Shown here piece after piece: positions 24,165 to 35,366 of a stretch of 64,000 nucleotides of DNA. Both the position numbers and the translations under genes were made by a program. The notes beneath the pieces were generated by a model. The model saw nothing but the letters and a program-made list of their open reading frames with translations, had not been told where the DNA came from and made no database searches. The stretch lies in the NCBI GenBank assembly GCA_024704765.1, contig JAKMXF010000340.1, positions 159,911 through 223,910 on the forward strand. The letters are read 5' to 3'. Source of the DNA: Oopsacas minuta. Lineage: Eukaryota > Porifera > Hexactinellida > Lyssacinosida > Leucopsacidae. Position 1 is the stretch's first letter. Each line of letters begins with the position of its first letter.

Positions 24165-24440
24165 GTCAACATACACTAGGCAAGTATGTTGCATCATGTG
24201 TATGGTGAGATTTCCATAATTGCATAGCAATAGAAAATGTCCTATTTGATCATTTTCCTGCAATGTTGCATGAAATTATACTTTTCATAACATTGTGTAT
24301 AGTGAACTTTAGGTTTTCAACGGCTAATCAGTGTCCATTAGGTAGAACTTTGGCCATTAGGGGTATAAATATGTTTAATTCCCATATATATATAACAAAA
24401 ATTGGAAAATGTGGGGGAAATGTATAGTAAACTAACAAAC
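24165..24440. repeat. Duplicated flank of the TRAF units
   Basis: Sequence downstream of TRAF A (TGTGTATAGTGAACTTTA, then CGGCTAATCAGT, then 'cccatatatatata...aaaattgg') recurs downstream of TRAF B at 27780-27986. It also occurs in inverse orientation at about 27167-27470. These are three copies of the same flank, one inverted. Confidence 0.75.
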
Positions 24441-26650
24441 TCAGAATATTGATAATTGCTTGACTGTAATTTGAAGAGTTATGTTGTGCTCTCTATAATA
24501 TTTCTCTTCTAATATTCCAGTGTTTGAAATGAATGTACGAGTTCCAAAACCTCCATTCCTCAGCTTAGCAGGTCTCTTGAAACTATTTGGATATTTATCC
24601 AAATCTTTCTTAGTAACTTCATCGGAATAAACAAAATTATCTTCATTATTAATCTGATTGAGAAGAACAAACGTCCATTTGTATTTGATAGGCCAGTGTA
24701 ACATATGATCATAATTCCCCTTCATAATTAGAATGAAACAACCTACTTTACCTGTGTTAGCAAAATCCCATACAATACGCCCCTGACACTTGTATAGGCC
24801 TACATAGAATGGATCACTGTAACTTGTTTCTTTGCGAAGTATTTTCATTTTAACATTTCCAATCTTCCATTCAAACTCTCCTATAGAAACTTTTGTAGAT
24901 AGTTCTTGATTTTGTTCTTCTAGAGTTGATATTCTTTCAGTCGCTTTAGCTAATTGAGAAATTGCTGTATCCAATTTGTCTTGCATATCTATCATTGATA
25001 ACCTGAAGTGAATGTGTAAGGATTCTTTCTCGTGATGTTTCAACTCTCTTCTTTCCATCTCCTCTCTACATCCATTATTCCAATAAATACACTGTATTAT
25101 CTGTAGAGGACACTCGTTTGATAAATGAGCAGGAATATCTCTCCTCTTCATCCCTTCCTTTCCATTTGTACCGCATCCATTAGGACATGGAACTGGAAAG
25201 TCCTCACAGACCTCTAGATGAGGATTCATCCAACAAGCCTCCACTTTATCGTTACAGAATTCACAAATGATTTTTCTCAATGGACACGAGTCTATCTGAT
25301 GTTCTAGAATATGTCTCCTCTCTATTTTAACAACTTTCCCCTTCCTCTCTCCTTCTAGAACCGCACACCCCAGCGGGCATACAACAGAAAGGAACTTACA
25401 TTCATCTAGATGGTGTAGTACTGTTTTAACTGTGTAACTCCAATCGCATCCACTCCCTTTTAGAGGGCAACGAATCTATGAATAATAATGTTGTAAATAG
25501 GTTCAAACATAACTTCAATTATCTCAAAACGATGTTTTTCGCCACAGCACTAATTTTCATAGAAGTATGAATAGTCCTTAAGCTCTGAAAATTTATGGGA
25601 AGTATTTATACAATGTTTTGCCTGATATCTAGACCACATTTGGAATGAATGAACGAATATTTCTCATGATATCACACCCTAAGCCCTGCGGACTCCGGTT
25701 TTTAGCCTATTTTTGCCGGACCCCACATCAAACGTTAATACCTTCTTATTGGGGAGGTACTCGGGCCTAATTGTGGTCTAGAAAATTAGAACTACATATT
25801 GTTAGCATATATAGCAATTTATAGGTCTTAGGCAATAGTCCTTCTTCAAAAAACAATTGGGTATATGGCCCGAACTTCAATGTTATGTCTATGGGAGGAC
25901 TTTTGCCCCCTTTTCATGCCCAATTCGTAATACACAATAGATACATCAGGGTTTATGATTATTATCTCTTAGTTTGGCCCTTGCAACGAGCTGGAAAACA
26001 TTAAACATGTAGAATGGCATATACTTTAGAAAAAAGCATTCTTAAGTTGAAAAATGGTCATGAATCGTGGAAGTATACAAAAGAGTATGTAGCACACAAA
26101 TTATTCGTATCTGCACAGCGCAAACCAAATAACATGCACTATGTCCAAAAATTTCATATTCTCACAATATTGAAAAGATTTTCTTGAAAGTGAAAACTCA
26201 TTTAGGTGCTACCCACATAATATTTCCCAAAAATTGTAGAATAATTCATTCAGGCATCATGAATTATGAATATTTGATATATCGAATATTCGAATAAATC
26301 ATTATTTCCTAAATAGGTCAATTAAGGAACAAACAACAGTTATACGTCGTAACCATTGACAATTAAATTACCATTTTCTCGTTGACAATTTCACGATTGA
26401 CTTTAACAGGTTGCCATGGTGCACCTCTAGGAATGCAAATTCTACATTTGAATTCTTCTTGACAAATACAAGCTTCTCTCAATAAACCTTTACAAAAAGT
26501 ACACATCAATAATTTCTCTTCTACCCTGCTGGATAACTTCTCCTTCAACAATTCTAATCTCCAGCCTCTATAGCTATCATCTTCTGTCTTCACGTAGACT
26601 AAGTCCTCTTTCCAGAATCTCTCTTCTGTGTCCTCCAACTCTTCTGCCAT
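24441..26650 (-). CDS. TRAF-like protein A (degenerate RING, TRAF zinc fingers, coiled coil, MATH)
   Basis: Two exons: 26650-26372 and 25475-24441, phase 0 junction after NREIVNEKM. Exon 1 has an acidic start and a RING-like Cys cluster (CTFCKGLLREACICQ, CRIC). Exon 2 carries several TRAF-type zinc fingers (CPLKGSGCDW...H...C; CPLGC; CEFCNDKVEAC; CPNGC; CIYWNNGC...H). A coiled coil follows (about DMQDKLDTAISQL to EEQNQELSTKV), then a C-terminal MATH/TRAF-C domain beginning FEWKIGNVKM and containing YDHMLHWP and FKRPAKLRNGGFG. TRAFs are trimeric cytosolic adaptors and E3 ligases for receptor signalling. The intron at 25476-26371 has no gene. The protein is nearly identical to the product at 27987-29510, so this is a recent segmental duplication. 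Confidence 0.9.
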
Positions 26651-26951
26651 ACTACAATTTGTAAAAATAATATAGCATAGAAAGTATTGATATAGTCAGC
26701 TAAGAGGACAATCAGCTAATGGGTTATTTTTATTAATTTGTAAGGAAACCGTATCAACTAATATGGAATCACTTGCGAGAATATTACAATTCGTACTAAC
26801 CATTCTAACAGTAAAATCTCTAACAAATAGAAATCTAAAGCCTACCACACTGTCTATACACGATGTAACTTCGTTGGCATGCAAAGAATGTGCTCGCAAA
26901 TATCTGAAAATTTTGAGAGCAAATTTACAACACTGTTACACGTTTTCCATC

Positions 26952-27166
26952 AGATTAATAATGAAGATAATTTTGTTTATTCCAATGAAGTTACTAAGAA
27001 TGATTTGGATAAATATCCAGAGTGTTTCAAGAGACCTGTTGACCTGTGGAATAGATGTTTTGGATGTCCTACATTCATTTCAAACACTGAAATATTAGAA
27101 GAGAAATATTGTAAAGAAAACAACATAACTCTTCAAATTTCAGTCGAGCAACTATTAAAATTCTGA
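26952..27166 (+). pseudogene. Inverted fragment of a TRAF MATH domain
   Basis: The plus strand encodes the last 70 or so residues of the TRAF MATH domain (QINNEDNFVYSNEVTKND ... TLQISVEQLLKF). It ends in a stop, and there is no upstream TRAF sequence. It faces away from TRAF A, whose exon 1 starts 300 bp to its left. The inverted flank continues to about 27470. It is a remnant of an inverted duplication, not a gene. Confidence 0.8.
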
Positions 27167-27564
27167 CTTTGTTAGTTTACTATATATTTCCAAGTTCCAA
27201 CTGTTATTTATTGTTATTATATTTTCATTGGAATTAAACATATTTTACCGCTTTTGACCTAAGTTCTGCCTAAAGAACACTGATTATCCATCGAAAACCT
27301 ACACAATGCAATGGAAATATATTTTCATGCAGCATTGCAGGAAATGATCAAGTAAAACAAGCTCTATTGCCATACAAATATGAAAATCTCACCATACACA
27401 GTACGATGCAATTTGATTGCACGCAACAACTGCAACATATTTTGTAGCTTTAGTCATTAATCATTAGTGAATTTGAATAAATTGAATCTCATACAAAGAT
27501 AATCCCAACTTTCCCATTGTCTAAACTGACAAACAAACCGTAATTGTTGGTAACATGATCTAGC

Positions 27565-27816
27565 CTAAGATACAATACTGGAATAGAATTTATCATAAAT
27601 AATACGACCTAAACAGCAGATATTAGTAGTAATTTGAAGAGCGATATTGATTGTTTGACCATCGCAGTATTCAACGGGAAATAACCAAACCTTTCCATAC
27701 CAACATAAACCTCTATATACGTCAGATATTAGACTTCCATAAACAAATATCAGATTTCCTGACTTGCATGCTAATAGAGCATGCTCTATTTGATCATTTC
27801 TTGCAATGTTGTGCAT
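27565..27816 (-). pseudogene. Degenerate copy of the secreted Cys-rich last exon
   Basis: The fragment SDVYRGLCWYGKVWLFPVEY aligns with the end of the secreted protein's last exon (GDVYTRLCWY). The 3' flank also matches (alternative reading ALQITTNICC in both places). The upstream Cys/Trp-rich part is missing. It adjoins the TRAF B flank, so the secreted gene's tail was duplicated together with TRAF. Confidence 0.65.
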
Positions 27817-27986
27817 GAAATTATACTTTCATACCACCGTGTATAGTGAACTTTATGTTTTCTACGGCTAATCAGTACCCATTAGATAGAATTTTGGCCA
27901 CGAGCGGGATAAATATGTTTAATTCCCATATATATATATAACAAAAATTGGAAATCAAGGTGGAAATGTATAGTAAACCAACAAAC

Positions 27987-29510
27987 TCAGAATATTGATA
28001 ATTGCGTGACTGAAATTTGAAGAGTTGTGTTGTGTTCTTTACAATATTTCTCTTCTAGTATTTCAGTGTTTGAAATGAATGTTTGAGTTCCAAAACATCT
28101 ATTCCCCAGGTCAACAGGTCTCTGGAAACACTCTGGATATTCAGCCAAATCATTCTTAGTAACTTCATTGGAATAAATAAAATTATCTTCATTATTAATC
28201 TGATTGAGAAGAACAAACGTCCATTTGTATTTGATTGGCCAGTGTAGCATATGATCATAATGCCCTTTCATAATATTAATGAAACAACCTACTTTACCTG
28301 CGTTATCATGATTCCATACAATACACCCCTGACACTTGTATAAACCTACATAGAATGGATCACTGTAACTTTCTTCTTGGCTAAGTATTTTCATTTTAAC
28401 ATTTCCAATCTTCCATTCTAACTCTCCTTTGGAAATTTCTGTGGATAGTTCTTGATTTTGTTCTTCTAGAATTGATATTCTTTCAGTCGCTTTAGTTAAT
28501 TGAGAAATTGCTGTATCCAATTTGTCTTGCATATCTATCATTGATAACCTGAAGTGAATGTGTAAGGATTCTTTCTCATGATGTTTCAACTCTCTCCTTT
28601 CCATCTCCTCTCTACATCCATTATTCCAATAAATACACTGTATTATCTGTAGAGGACACTCGTTTGATAAATGAGCAGGAATATCTCTCCTCCTCATCCC
28701 TTCCTTTCCATTTGTAACGCATCCATTAGGACATAGAACTGGAAAGTCCTCACAGACCTCTAGATGAGGATTCATCAGACAAGCCTCCACTTTATTGTCA
28801 CAGAATTCACAAATGAGTTTCCTCAAGGGACATGAGCTTATCATATGTTCTGAAATATGTCTCCTCTCTATCTTAACAACTTCCCCCTTCCTCTTTCCTT
28901 CTAGAACCGCACACCCCAGCGGACATACAACAGGGAAGAATTCACAGTCCTCTAGGTGGTGTAGTACTGTACTAACTGTGTTGCTCCAATCGCATCCATT
29001 CACTTTTAGAGGGCAACAAATCTATAGATAAATATAGTGAAACCAGGTAACACGGACTGCGGAGTAAAAACATGTAGAACGAATTTCTAGTCCCATACAA
29101 ATGAACATCTTACAAACTGAGAATTTGCTCGAAACTGGAAAAACGGCCATTTTCGGCGTTCCGTATGTGGAAGTTACATAGATGATATATTTGTAAATAC
29201 ATACGACAGAAAGTAACAACAAATATATTACCATTTTCTCGTTGACAATTTCACGATTGACTTTAACAGGTTGCCATGGTACACCTTCAGGAGTGCAAAC
29301 TCTACATTTGAATTCTTCTTGACAAATACAAGCTTCTCTCAATAAACCTTTACAAAAAGTACACATCAATAATTTCTCTTCTATCCTGCTGGATAGCTTC
29401 TCTATCAACAAATCTAATCTCCAGCCTCTATAGCTATCATCTTCTGCCCTCACGTAGACTAAGTCCTCTTTCCAGAATCTCCCTTCTGTGTCCTCCAACT
29501 TTTCTGCCAT
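27987..29510 (-). CDS. TRAF-like protein B (degenerate RING, TRAF zinc fingers, coiled coil, MATH)
   Basis: Two exons: 29510-29232 and 29021-27987, same phase 0 junction and domain order as copy A. Start chosen at MAEKLEDTEG, matching copy A; a further in-frame ATG lies at 29522. The RING-like cluster reads CTFCKGLLREAC...CRVC. The zinc fingers, the coiled coil (LDTAISQLTKATERISILEE) and the MATH domain (LEWKIGNVKMKIL ... YDHMLHWPIKYKW) are complete. The differences from A are scattered substitutions without frame damage, so both copies look functional. It is probably a cytosolic adaptor in receptor or innate-immune-type signalling, by family. Confidence 0.92.
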
Positions 29511-29759
29511 ACTACTATACAAAGTAATAGTATAGAAAGTATTGATGTAGTCTGCTAACAGGTCAATAATCCATTATGGGTTATTTTTATTCAATTATAT
29601 AGATTCAACTAGCGAGAATAATACTAACCATTTAATTTTTGGTAATAATGCCTAATATACAATAATGAAATAGAATTTTATCATATAATATTACTGCCTA
29701 AACACCAAATATTAGTAGTAATTTGAAGAGCGATATTTATTGTTTGACTATCGCATTAT

Positions 29760-29914
29760 TCAACGGGAAATAACCCAATAGAATGTCTTGGTACACCAAT
29801 CCTTACCATGCCAACATAAACTTCTATATACGTCAGCATCACCTGGAATTAGCCATTTTCCATGCTTTGCAGCACATAAGAAGAGGGGGTTCTTGTATCC
29901 CTTTTCACTTACCT
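29760..29914 (-). pseudogene. Partial copy of the secreted Cys-rich last exon
   Basis: The minus strand reads KGYKNPLFLCAAKHGKWLIP, then GDADVYRSLCWHG, and ends FYWVISR before a stop at 29762-29760. It matches the C-terminal 50 residues of the secreted protein (KNYKNPWFLCVARHGGWLVP). No upstream exons are visible. It could be a last exon of a gene whose other exons are lost, or a fragment. Confidence 0.7.
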
Positions 29915-30241
29915 ATGATTTGCTCGATATTTAATTTCCTAATTTTATTACAGAAAACATAGAACAAACATTAAACATCATAATGTCAGACTTTGATACC
30001 ATATAACTAAGCATTTGTCTAATCTATATTCAGATTGTATTACAGATAAAGCAAGCACAATGTTAAGAAGCAATTCATAATTAAGCCATAATTTGGCTTC
30101 AAACATTAAACAAATTCATGTATAATCCAAAGAATTTCATATGGTTTAACTGATGATTTGTGTTCTAACATGTGTTGAACTTTACAAAAATAACGAAATT
30201 ATATAAATAAACGTAATAATATCACAAAATATCCAAAAACA

Positions 30242-31036
30242 TGTATTTATACCCAAGTCACTTTAGCGAAGAATATAATCGCAGTTTTCTTAATTGTTGC
30301 AAATTGTTTTTCGGTTATTTTCGCGATTGTCACCATCTCTATATCAGTCACAGCAATAAGTTCCCTTCAAGTCATACAAGATTTAGATGGACGTTTGTAT
30401 TACCTAACAAACGCGATCGGGTTAATAGCTTTCTGCGGTGTACTTTGGCTGATTTCTTCATGGATAGGAACATTCGCCGCTTGCGCAACATTCTATAGTT
30501 CAAGAGATATCTGTAAGCAGACTGCCTATGGGTCACACACTGTATTTTTGTTTCTAATGATAATTTTGGTTGTATTTGAATTCATAGGGGCTATGGTAGT
30601 ATTCAGTATACGTGATGATTTGGTGGATAATTTTGAAGATGTCTACCTCGAGATGTTACAAAATGGATTATCAACACAAACGGAGGATTATAAATACGAA
30701 TTAGCATTGGATCGTTTACAAACATATTTTACTTGCTGTGGCTATAATGGTCCTGAAGATTATTCGACTACAGAATTTGGTGCTTATGGGCGATTAGTCA
30801 AAAGTTGTTGTGCTTTTACTCAAAGCAGTTTTGACCAATGCTATCAGATTGGCCCTGGGGTAATTAACTACGGTTGTAAATCAAAGATTGAAGATTTGAT
30901 CACTAAACATTATACAGAAATTGGTACTGTAGGGATATGTTTTGGTTTTGTTGAACTATTATCGATAACTTTAAGCTGTTTGTTGATGTTTTTCATATAT
31001 AAGGAAGATGCTGGCTGTGTCTATACGAAATGTTGA
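30242..31036 (+). CDS. Tetraspanin (start codon not found in frame)
   Basis: The frame is open from 30194 to the stop at 31036. It has four membrane spans: TM1 NIIAVFLIVANCFSVIFAIV, TM2 at LIAFCGVLWLISS, TM3 at FLFLMIILVVFEFIGAMVVF, TM4 at VGICFGFVELLSITLSCLLM. The large loop has the tetraspanin signature CCGYNGPEDY, then SCC and a final conserved Cys (NYGCKSKI). The polar TM residue N and small-residue spacing fit the family. There is no ATG in this frame before TM2. The nearest, at 30241, is one base out of register, right where a start is expected, with a TATATAAATA 40 bp upstream. Either an upstream exon exists, or one base has been lost or gained (mutation or assembly). Tetraspanins organise membrane receptor and adhesion complexes. 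Confidence 0.85.
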   Translation, partial: CIYTQVTLAKNIIAVFLIVANCFSVIFAIVTISISVTAISSLQVIQDLDGRLYYLTNAIGLIAFCGVLWLISSWIGTFAACATFYSSRDICKQTAYGSHTVFLFLMIILVVFEFIGAMVVFSIRDDLVDNFEDVYLEMLQNGLSTQTEDYKYELALDRLQTYFTCCGYNGPEDYSTTEFGAYGRLVKSCCAFTQSSFDQCYQIGPGVINYGCKSKIEDLITKHYTEIGTVGICFGFVELLSITLSCLLMFFIYKEDAGCVYTKC

Positions 31037-31819
31037 TGTTGGAGTATATTTTCATATAATTTGTTGAATATTTTTGTAATAATCTGATCATTTATACCCT
31101 ATTGTTAAGTAAATTCTTTTTGGTTTATTCTATAACAAATGCAATACTATACATGCTAACTGTCCCGATTTTTTGGACATCTGTTGAGGGTCAATGAGGC
31201 TAATGTCACACCAAAACTTGCCAAAACCTTCATTGTCCCTCTGTTTTGTAGTCAAGTATAATAGAAATTGCGATATCCTGTTGAATATGTATCTTCCGTC
31301 TCGCATTTTTCTACACTCAGATTGGTAAGTATGTAATACATGATGTAAGAATACATTTTTGAGCATTAAGAGCCCAAGATTGGGAAAGTGAAAATGGAAT
31401 TTCGGGGAGGAATCATGAACTGTAGAGTTTCATGTATAATGTTCTTACAAGTCATACAATCATTTTTGATACTTGCCAACACTATGTAACTAATTTTTCC
31501 GAAATACATTTCAAGAAAGAGAACGAAGCCTCCCTCTGGCTGAAAAAAAGGAGATCTTGGCAGAACTTAGCTTAAAATTGTCAACCAAGGAATAAAAGTG
31601 GTCAAATTAAGTTATTATTGCTCGTATTGTGTAATATCTTTTAGCGGGAAATTTTCCTATATTATCCTATGCTAATACTACTGATGTAATAGAGTCATTT
31701 TTATGATGTTTATGAGTTATAACTAATGGAAATAGTAAGCATGTAACCAAATATTGCTTATATACTGAATATTTCCCCTAATTACTATGTAAAAACAAGG
31801 CAACGTAATACATGCATAT
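31037..31819. other. Intergenic, no gene seen
   Basis: AT-rich spacer between the tetraspanin and the inverted repeat. The 78-codon frame on the minus strand (31130-31366) has no recognisable features. Confidence 0.5.
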
Positions 31820-31862
31820 ACATATATATATTCAATAGAATTTAGTTTCATGAATTACACAA

Positions 31863-33017
31863 ATGGGTATCAACAATCTAAATTTGAATTACTGGATCGT
31901 TAAGTTATCCACATCTTCAATACTCACCTTACTTGTATGTATTTTCTATACAATATGGACAGTAAAAGTTGTACAACATCTAATTCAATCAATAAATTCG
32001 TATAAAATGAATAAAAAAGAGGATTTTCGTGATCGTCGTGAACAAGATAGAATTATATATAACCTCGAAACGCACATAGTGAAGGATGTAATTTTAATAT
32101 TTCTATGTTGTGCGGAAGTTTGTGAGGTTATTGTTGTATTAATTAGCGGGATAAAAACATCAATATGGATGCGATATAAGGGCAAAAGTGAACCAATACT
32201 AACACCGACTGATTGTCAATTGGGCAGGTTTTTCAAGAACATTTTTTCAATTGATATAACTTACGGAACTGTGAATGACAGATTTTATGGAATATTAATA
32301 TATTCATTTATATCTATTGGAGCAATTATATTTCTTCTATTACTTTCATTCCTTACAGAGTATCTTGCAAAAAGATACTACATACACAGATATTGCAAAT
32401 CCACTATCAAATATCTATTGTTATTTACTTTACAATTCACAGTTTTGTTGATATTGACTAATTTAGAAATTTGGATTTTGCAATTTATCATCGCTCCATT
32501 AATGGTAATGCTTGACTGGTGTGTTTTAGTGAGAAACTGTAGAAAACTACGTCACGTTCTTGCGTCAAATGTTAGAGATTTAGACTTACATTACACAAAT
32601 CGACATCTCTATAGAGAACAATCTCAACTCTTACAAACATACAATTATTTCATGCCTATCCTATTAACTGCGTTGTTTTTTGGTGTGCTAACCCTCGTTT
32701 TCCATCAGTACATGTTCATTGTATTTACATTCATTTCATATTCCTGCATTCCTAACAACGGTGTAGCAAATGTGAATGCCATTCCGATACAAGATACTCA
32801 ATTATGTGGAACTGTAACTGCTATTTTAGATTTTGGAACCCTTGTTTTGGTATCTGTCCATTTTCTTCTTCTGGGATTACCTTTGTATGCTATTTCTACA
32901 CAAATGTGTATTTCAGCTTGTATTAAGAGGTTTAGCAGGAAGAAACAGAAAACAAGATTTAATGTTACAGATTTCCCACAATTACTAGAAAGGCATAGAT
33001 TACACATGTATAAATGA
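31863..33017 (+). CDS. Orphan multipass (probably 7-TM) membrane protein, copy 1
   Basis: 384 residues, one exon. I do not recognise the family. Hydrophobic spans lie at about residues 15-40, 75-98, 142-168, 180-202, 205-222, 265-292 and 320-348. The loops TM1-2 (MNKKEDFRDRREQDR), TM3-4 (KRYYIHRYCKST) and TM5-6 (RNCRKLRH) and the tail (KRFSRKKQKTR) are all basic. By the positive-inside rule this gives N-out/C-in with seven spans, a receptor-like topology. The TM1-2 loop and the start of TM2 (RIIYNLETHIVKD) are the most conserved part across the three copies here; the TM2-TM3 loop is the most variable. I see no DRY or NPxxY motif. It could be an unclassified GPCR-like receptor, a channel or a transporter. 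Confidence 0.85.
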   Translation: MGINNLNLNYWIVKLSTSSILTLLVCIFYTIWTVKVVQHLIQSINSYKMNKKEDFRDRREQDRIIYNLETHIVKDVILIFLCCAEVCEVIVVLISGIKTSIWMRYKGKSEPILTPTDCQLGRFFKNIFSIDITYGTVNDRFYGILIYSFISIGAIIFLLLLSFLTEYLAKRYYIHRYCKSTIKYLLLFTLQFTVLLILTNLEIWILQFIIAPLMVMLDWCVLVRNCRKLRHVLASNVRDLDLHYTNRHLYREQSQLLQTYNYFMPILLTALFFGVLTLVFHQYMFIVFTFISYSCIPNNGVANVNAIPIQDTQLCGTVTAILDFGTLVLVSVHFLLLGLPLYAISTQMCISACIKRFSRKKQKTRFNVTDFPQLLERHRLHMYK

Positions 33018-33469
33018 ATACAGAGAATACACAGATTTTGATTGACAGATAATATACACCCATTTTGTAAAATATTGTGCATGCTCTGTTTGGGATATAT
33101 TTATATTGTATTTAGACTTCTAAGTGTAGATAAAGTACTTGTGTGTGTAATTGCTGTAATCTAACGTTTGTAATTGCCTAACAAAATGTAAATGTAATTA
33201 TAATGGAATTAAGGTAGATGTGATTATAGAGGTTGGCTGAATAATGTACAGTAAATAAAACATAAATATGCACACATTTAATCGCATCTGAGATGCTTAA
33301 AAACAATTCAATCAAGTTCCTAAGTATTTCAAAAGTACCTACGTATAGAAGATTGGTCCAAACTCTACACACAAGACAAGTTGAATTATACATGGATGGG
33401 TTTCGCCATGCCTGTTTTGGAAATGTTTCCACCTATGATACTTGTGTATGAGTTAGCCCTTGTTGGATA

Positions 33470-33555
33470 TACAGTACTACGCTTAATAGGGTCACAGGCC
33501 ATTTTCACCCGATTAAGCGGAATAAAGGTGTTGGATTGATTAACCGGAGTAATTT
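33470..33555. mobile_element. Transposon fragment at the centre of the inverted repeat
   Basis: Begins ATACAGTACTACGCTTAATAGGGTCACAGG-like and resembles the element at 39266-39442 (GGTCAC, GATTAAGCGG, ACCGG words). The right terminus is not evident. It lies in the non-duplicated spacer. Confidence 0.45.
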
Positions 33556-33867
33556 ACCAATGCGTAGGTACTTTTGAAATATTTAGGAACTTGATTGAAT
33601 TGTTTTAAGCACCTTAGATGCGATTAAATGTGTGCATATTTATGTTTTATTTACTGTACATTATTCAGCCAAGCTCTATAATCACATCTACCTTAATTCC
33701 ATTATAATTACATCTACATTTTGTTAGGCAATTACAAATACAAGTATTTTATCTACACTTTAAAGTCTAAATACTATATATATATATATACTCAAACAAG
33801 GCAGGCACAATATTTTACCAAATGGGTGTATATTATCTGTCAATCAAAATCTGTGTGTTCTTTGTAT

Positions 33868-35019
33868 TCATTTATACATGTGTAATCTATGCCTTTCTAG
33901 TAATTGTGGGAAATCTGTAACATTAAAACTTGTTTTCTGTTTCTTCCTGCTAAACCTCTTAATACAAGCTGAAATAAACATTTGTGTAGAAATAGCATAC
34001 AAAGGTAATCCCAGAAGAAGAAAATGGACAGATACCAACACAAGAGTTCCAAATTCTAAAATAGCATCCACAGTTACATATAATTGAGTATCTTGTATCG
34101 GAATGACATTGACATTTGCCACACTGTTGATAGGTATGCAGGAATATGAAATGAATGTAAATACAATGACCATGTAATTATGGAAAATGAGGGTAAACAC
34201 ACCAAGAAACAACGCAGTTAATAGGATAGGCATGAAATAATTGTATGTTTGTAAGAGTTGAGATTGTTCTCTATAGAGATTTCGATTTGTGTAATGTAAG
34301 TCTAAATCTCTAACATTTGACGCAAGAACGTGACGTAGTTTTCTACAGTTTCTCACTAAAACACACCAGTCAAGCATTACCATTAATGGAGCGATGATAA
34401 ATTGCAAAATATAAATTTGTATATTCGTCAATATCAATACAACTGTGAATTGAGAAGTAAATAGGAATAGATATTTGATACAGGATTTGTAATATCTGTG
34501 TATGTAGTATCTGTTTGCAAGATACTCTGTAAGGAATGAAAGTAATAGAAGAAATAGAATTGCTCCAATAGATATACATGAATATATTAATATTCCATAA
34601 AATCTGTTGTAAGTTCCGAGAAATATTTCAGTAGAAAAATTATTCTTCAAGAATTTGTCGAATTGACAATCAGCCGGTGTTAGAATTGGTGTACTTGTGA
34701 CCGTAAATCGCATCCATATTGATGTTCTAATCCCACTAATTAACACAACAACAACCTCACAAACTTCCGCACAACATAGAAATATTAAAATTACATCCTT
34801 CACTATGTGCGTTTCGAGGTTATATATAATTCTATCTTGTTCACGATGATCACGAAAATCCTCTTTTTTATTCATTTTATACGAATTTATTGATTGAATT
34901 AGATGTTGTACAACTTTTACTGTCCATATTGTATAGAAAATACATACAAGTAAGGTGATTATTGAAGATATTGATAACTTAACGATCCAGTAATTCAAAT
35001 TTAGATTGTTGATACCCAT
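33868..35019 (-). CDS. Orphan multipass (probably 7-TM) membrane protein, copy 2
   Basis: 383 residues, one exon, inverted paralogue of the 31863-33017 gene. Long stretches are identical at protein level (for example LMVMLDWCVLVRNCRKLRH). The differences cluster in the TM2-TM3 loop (MRFTVTSTPILTPADCQ versus MRYKGKSEPILTPTDCQ, and the following 20 residues), with a few in the last extracellular loop. A Cys in that loop (DCQ) is kept in both. The two genes converge tail to tail. Function unknown. Confidence 0.85.
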   Translation of the reverse strand: MGINNLNLNYWIVKLSISSIITLLVCIFYTIWTVKVVQHLIQSINSYKMNKKEDFRDHREQDRIIYNLETHIVKDVILIFLCCAEVCEVVVVLISGIRTSIWMRFTVTSTPILTPADCQFDKFLKNNFSTEIFLGTYNRFYGILIYSCISIGAILFLLLLSFLTEYLANRYYIHRYYKSCIKYLFLFTSQFTVVLILTNIQIYILQFIIAPLMVMLDWCVLVRNCRKLRHVLASNVRDLDLHYTNRNLYREQSQLLQTYNYFMPILLTALFLGVFTLIFHNYMVIVFTFISYSCIPINSVANVNVIPIQDTQLYVTVDAILEFGTLVLVSVHFLLLGLPLYAISTQMFISACIKRFSRKKQKTSFNVTDFPQLLERHRLHMYK

Positions 35020-35366
35020 TAGTGTAATTCATGAAACTTAATTCTATTGAATATATATATATATATATATGTATAATAGTATACCTTGTGTAATATTCGT
35101 TACTACACAGAAATTGGGGAAATAATCAGTTTTGTATTAGAAAGGAGGATATTTGGCTGCTCAAATTATATATTTTTTCCAGATTTCTTGTTCATACCAT
35201 TTGAAAATGTATTTAGTATTACATATAGTATTATTAGTATAGGAGAAGATACAGATTTCTGGCCACAAATATTACACAATACCATATTAATTATTATCAA
35301 AGTTGATAATGGTACTGTTCTCTTATAATTAGAAGTATAGGGTCTATACCAGGGGTTTATCTAGGT

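Larger units (their letters stand above)
31820..35060. repeat. Large inverted repeat (two arms of about 1.5 kb, about 210-bp spacer)
   Basis: The left arm, about 31820-33345, is repeated in inverse orientation at about 33556-35060. Homology covers the two orphan genes, 40 bp upstream of each ATG, and about 330 bp downstream (for example the CGTAGGTACTTTTGAAATA / TATTTCAAAAGTACCTACG pair). The spacer 33346-33555 contains a transposon-like segment. The arms differ by substitutions and small indels, so they are not a trivial assembly mirror. Confidence 0.9.
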
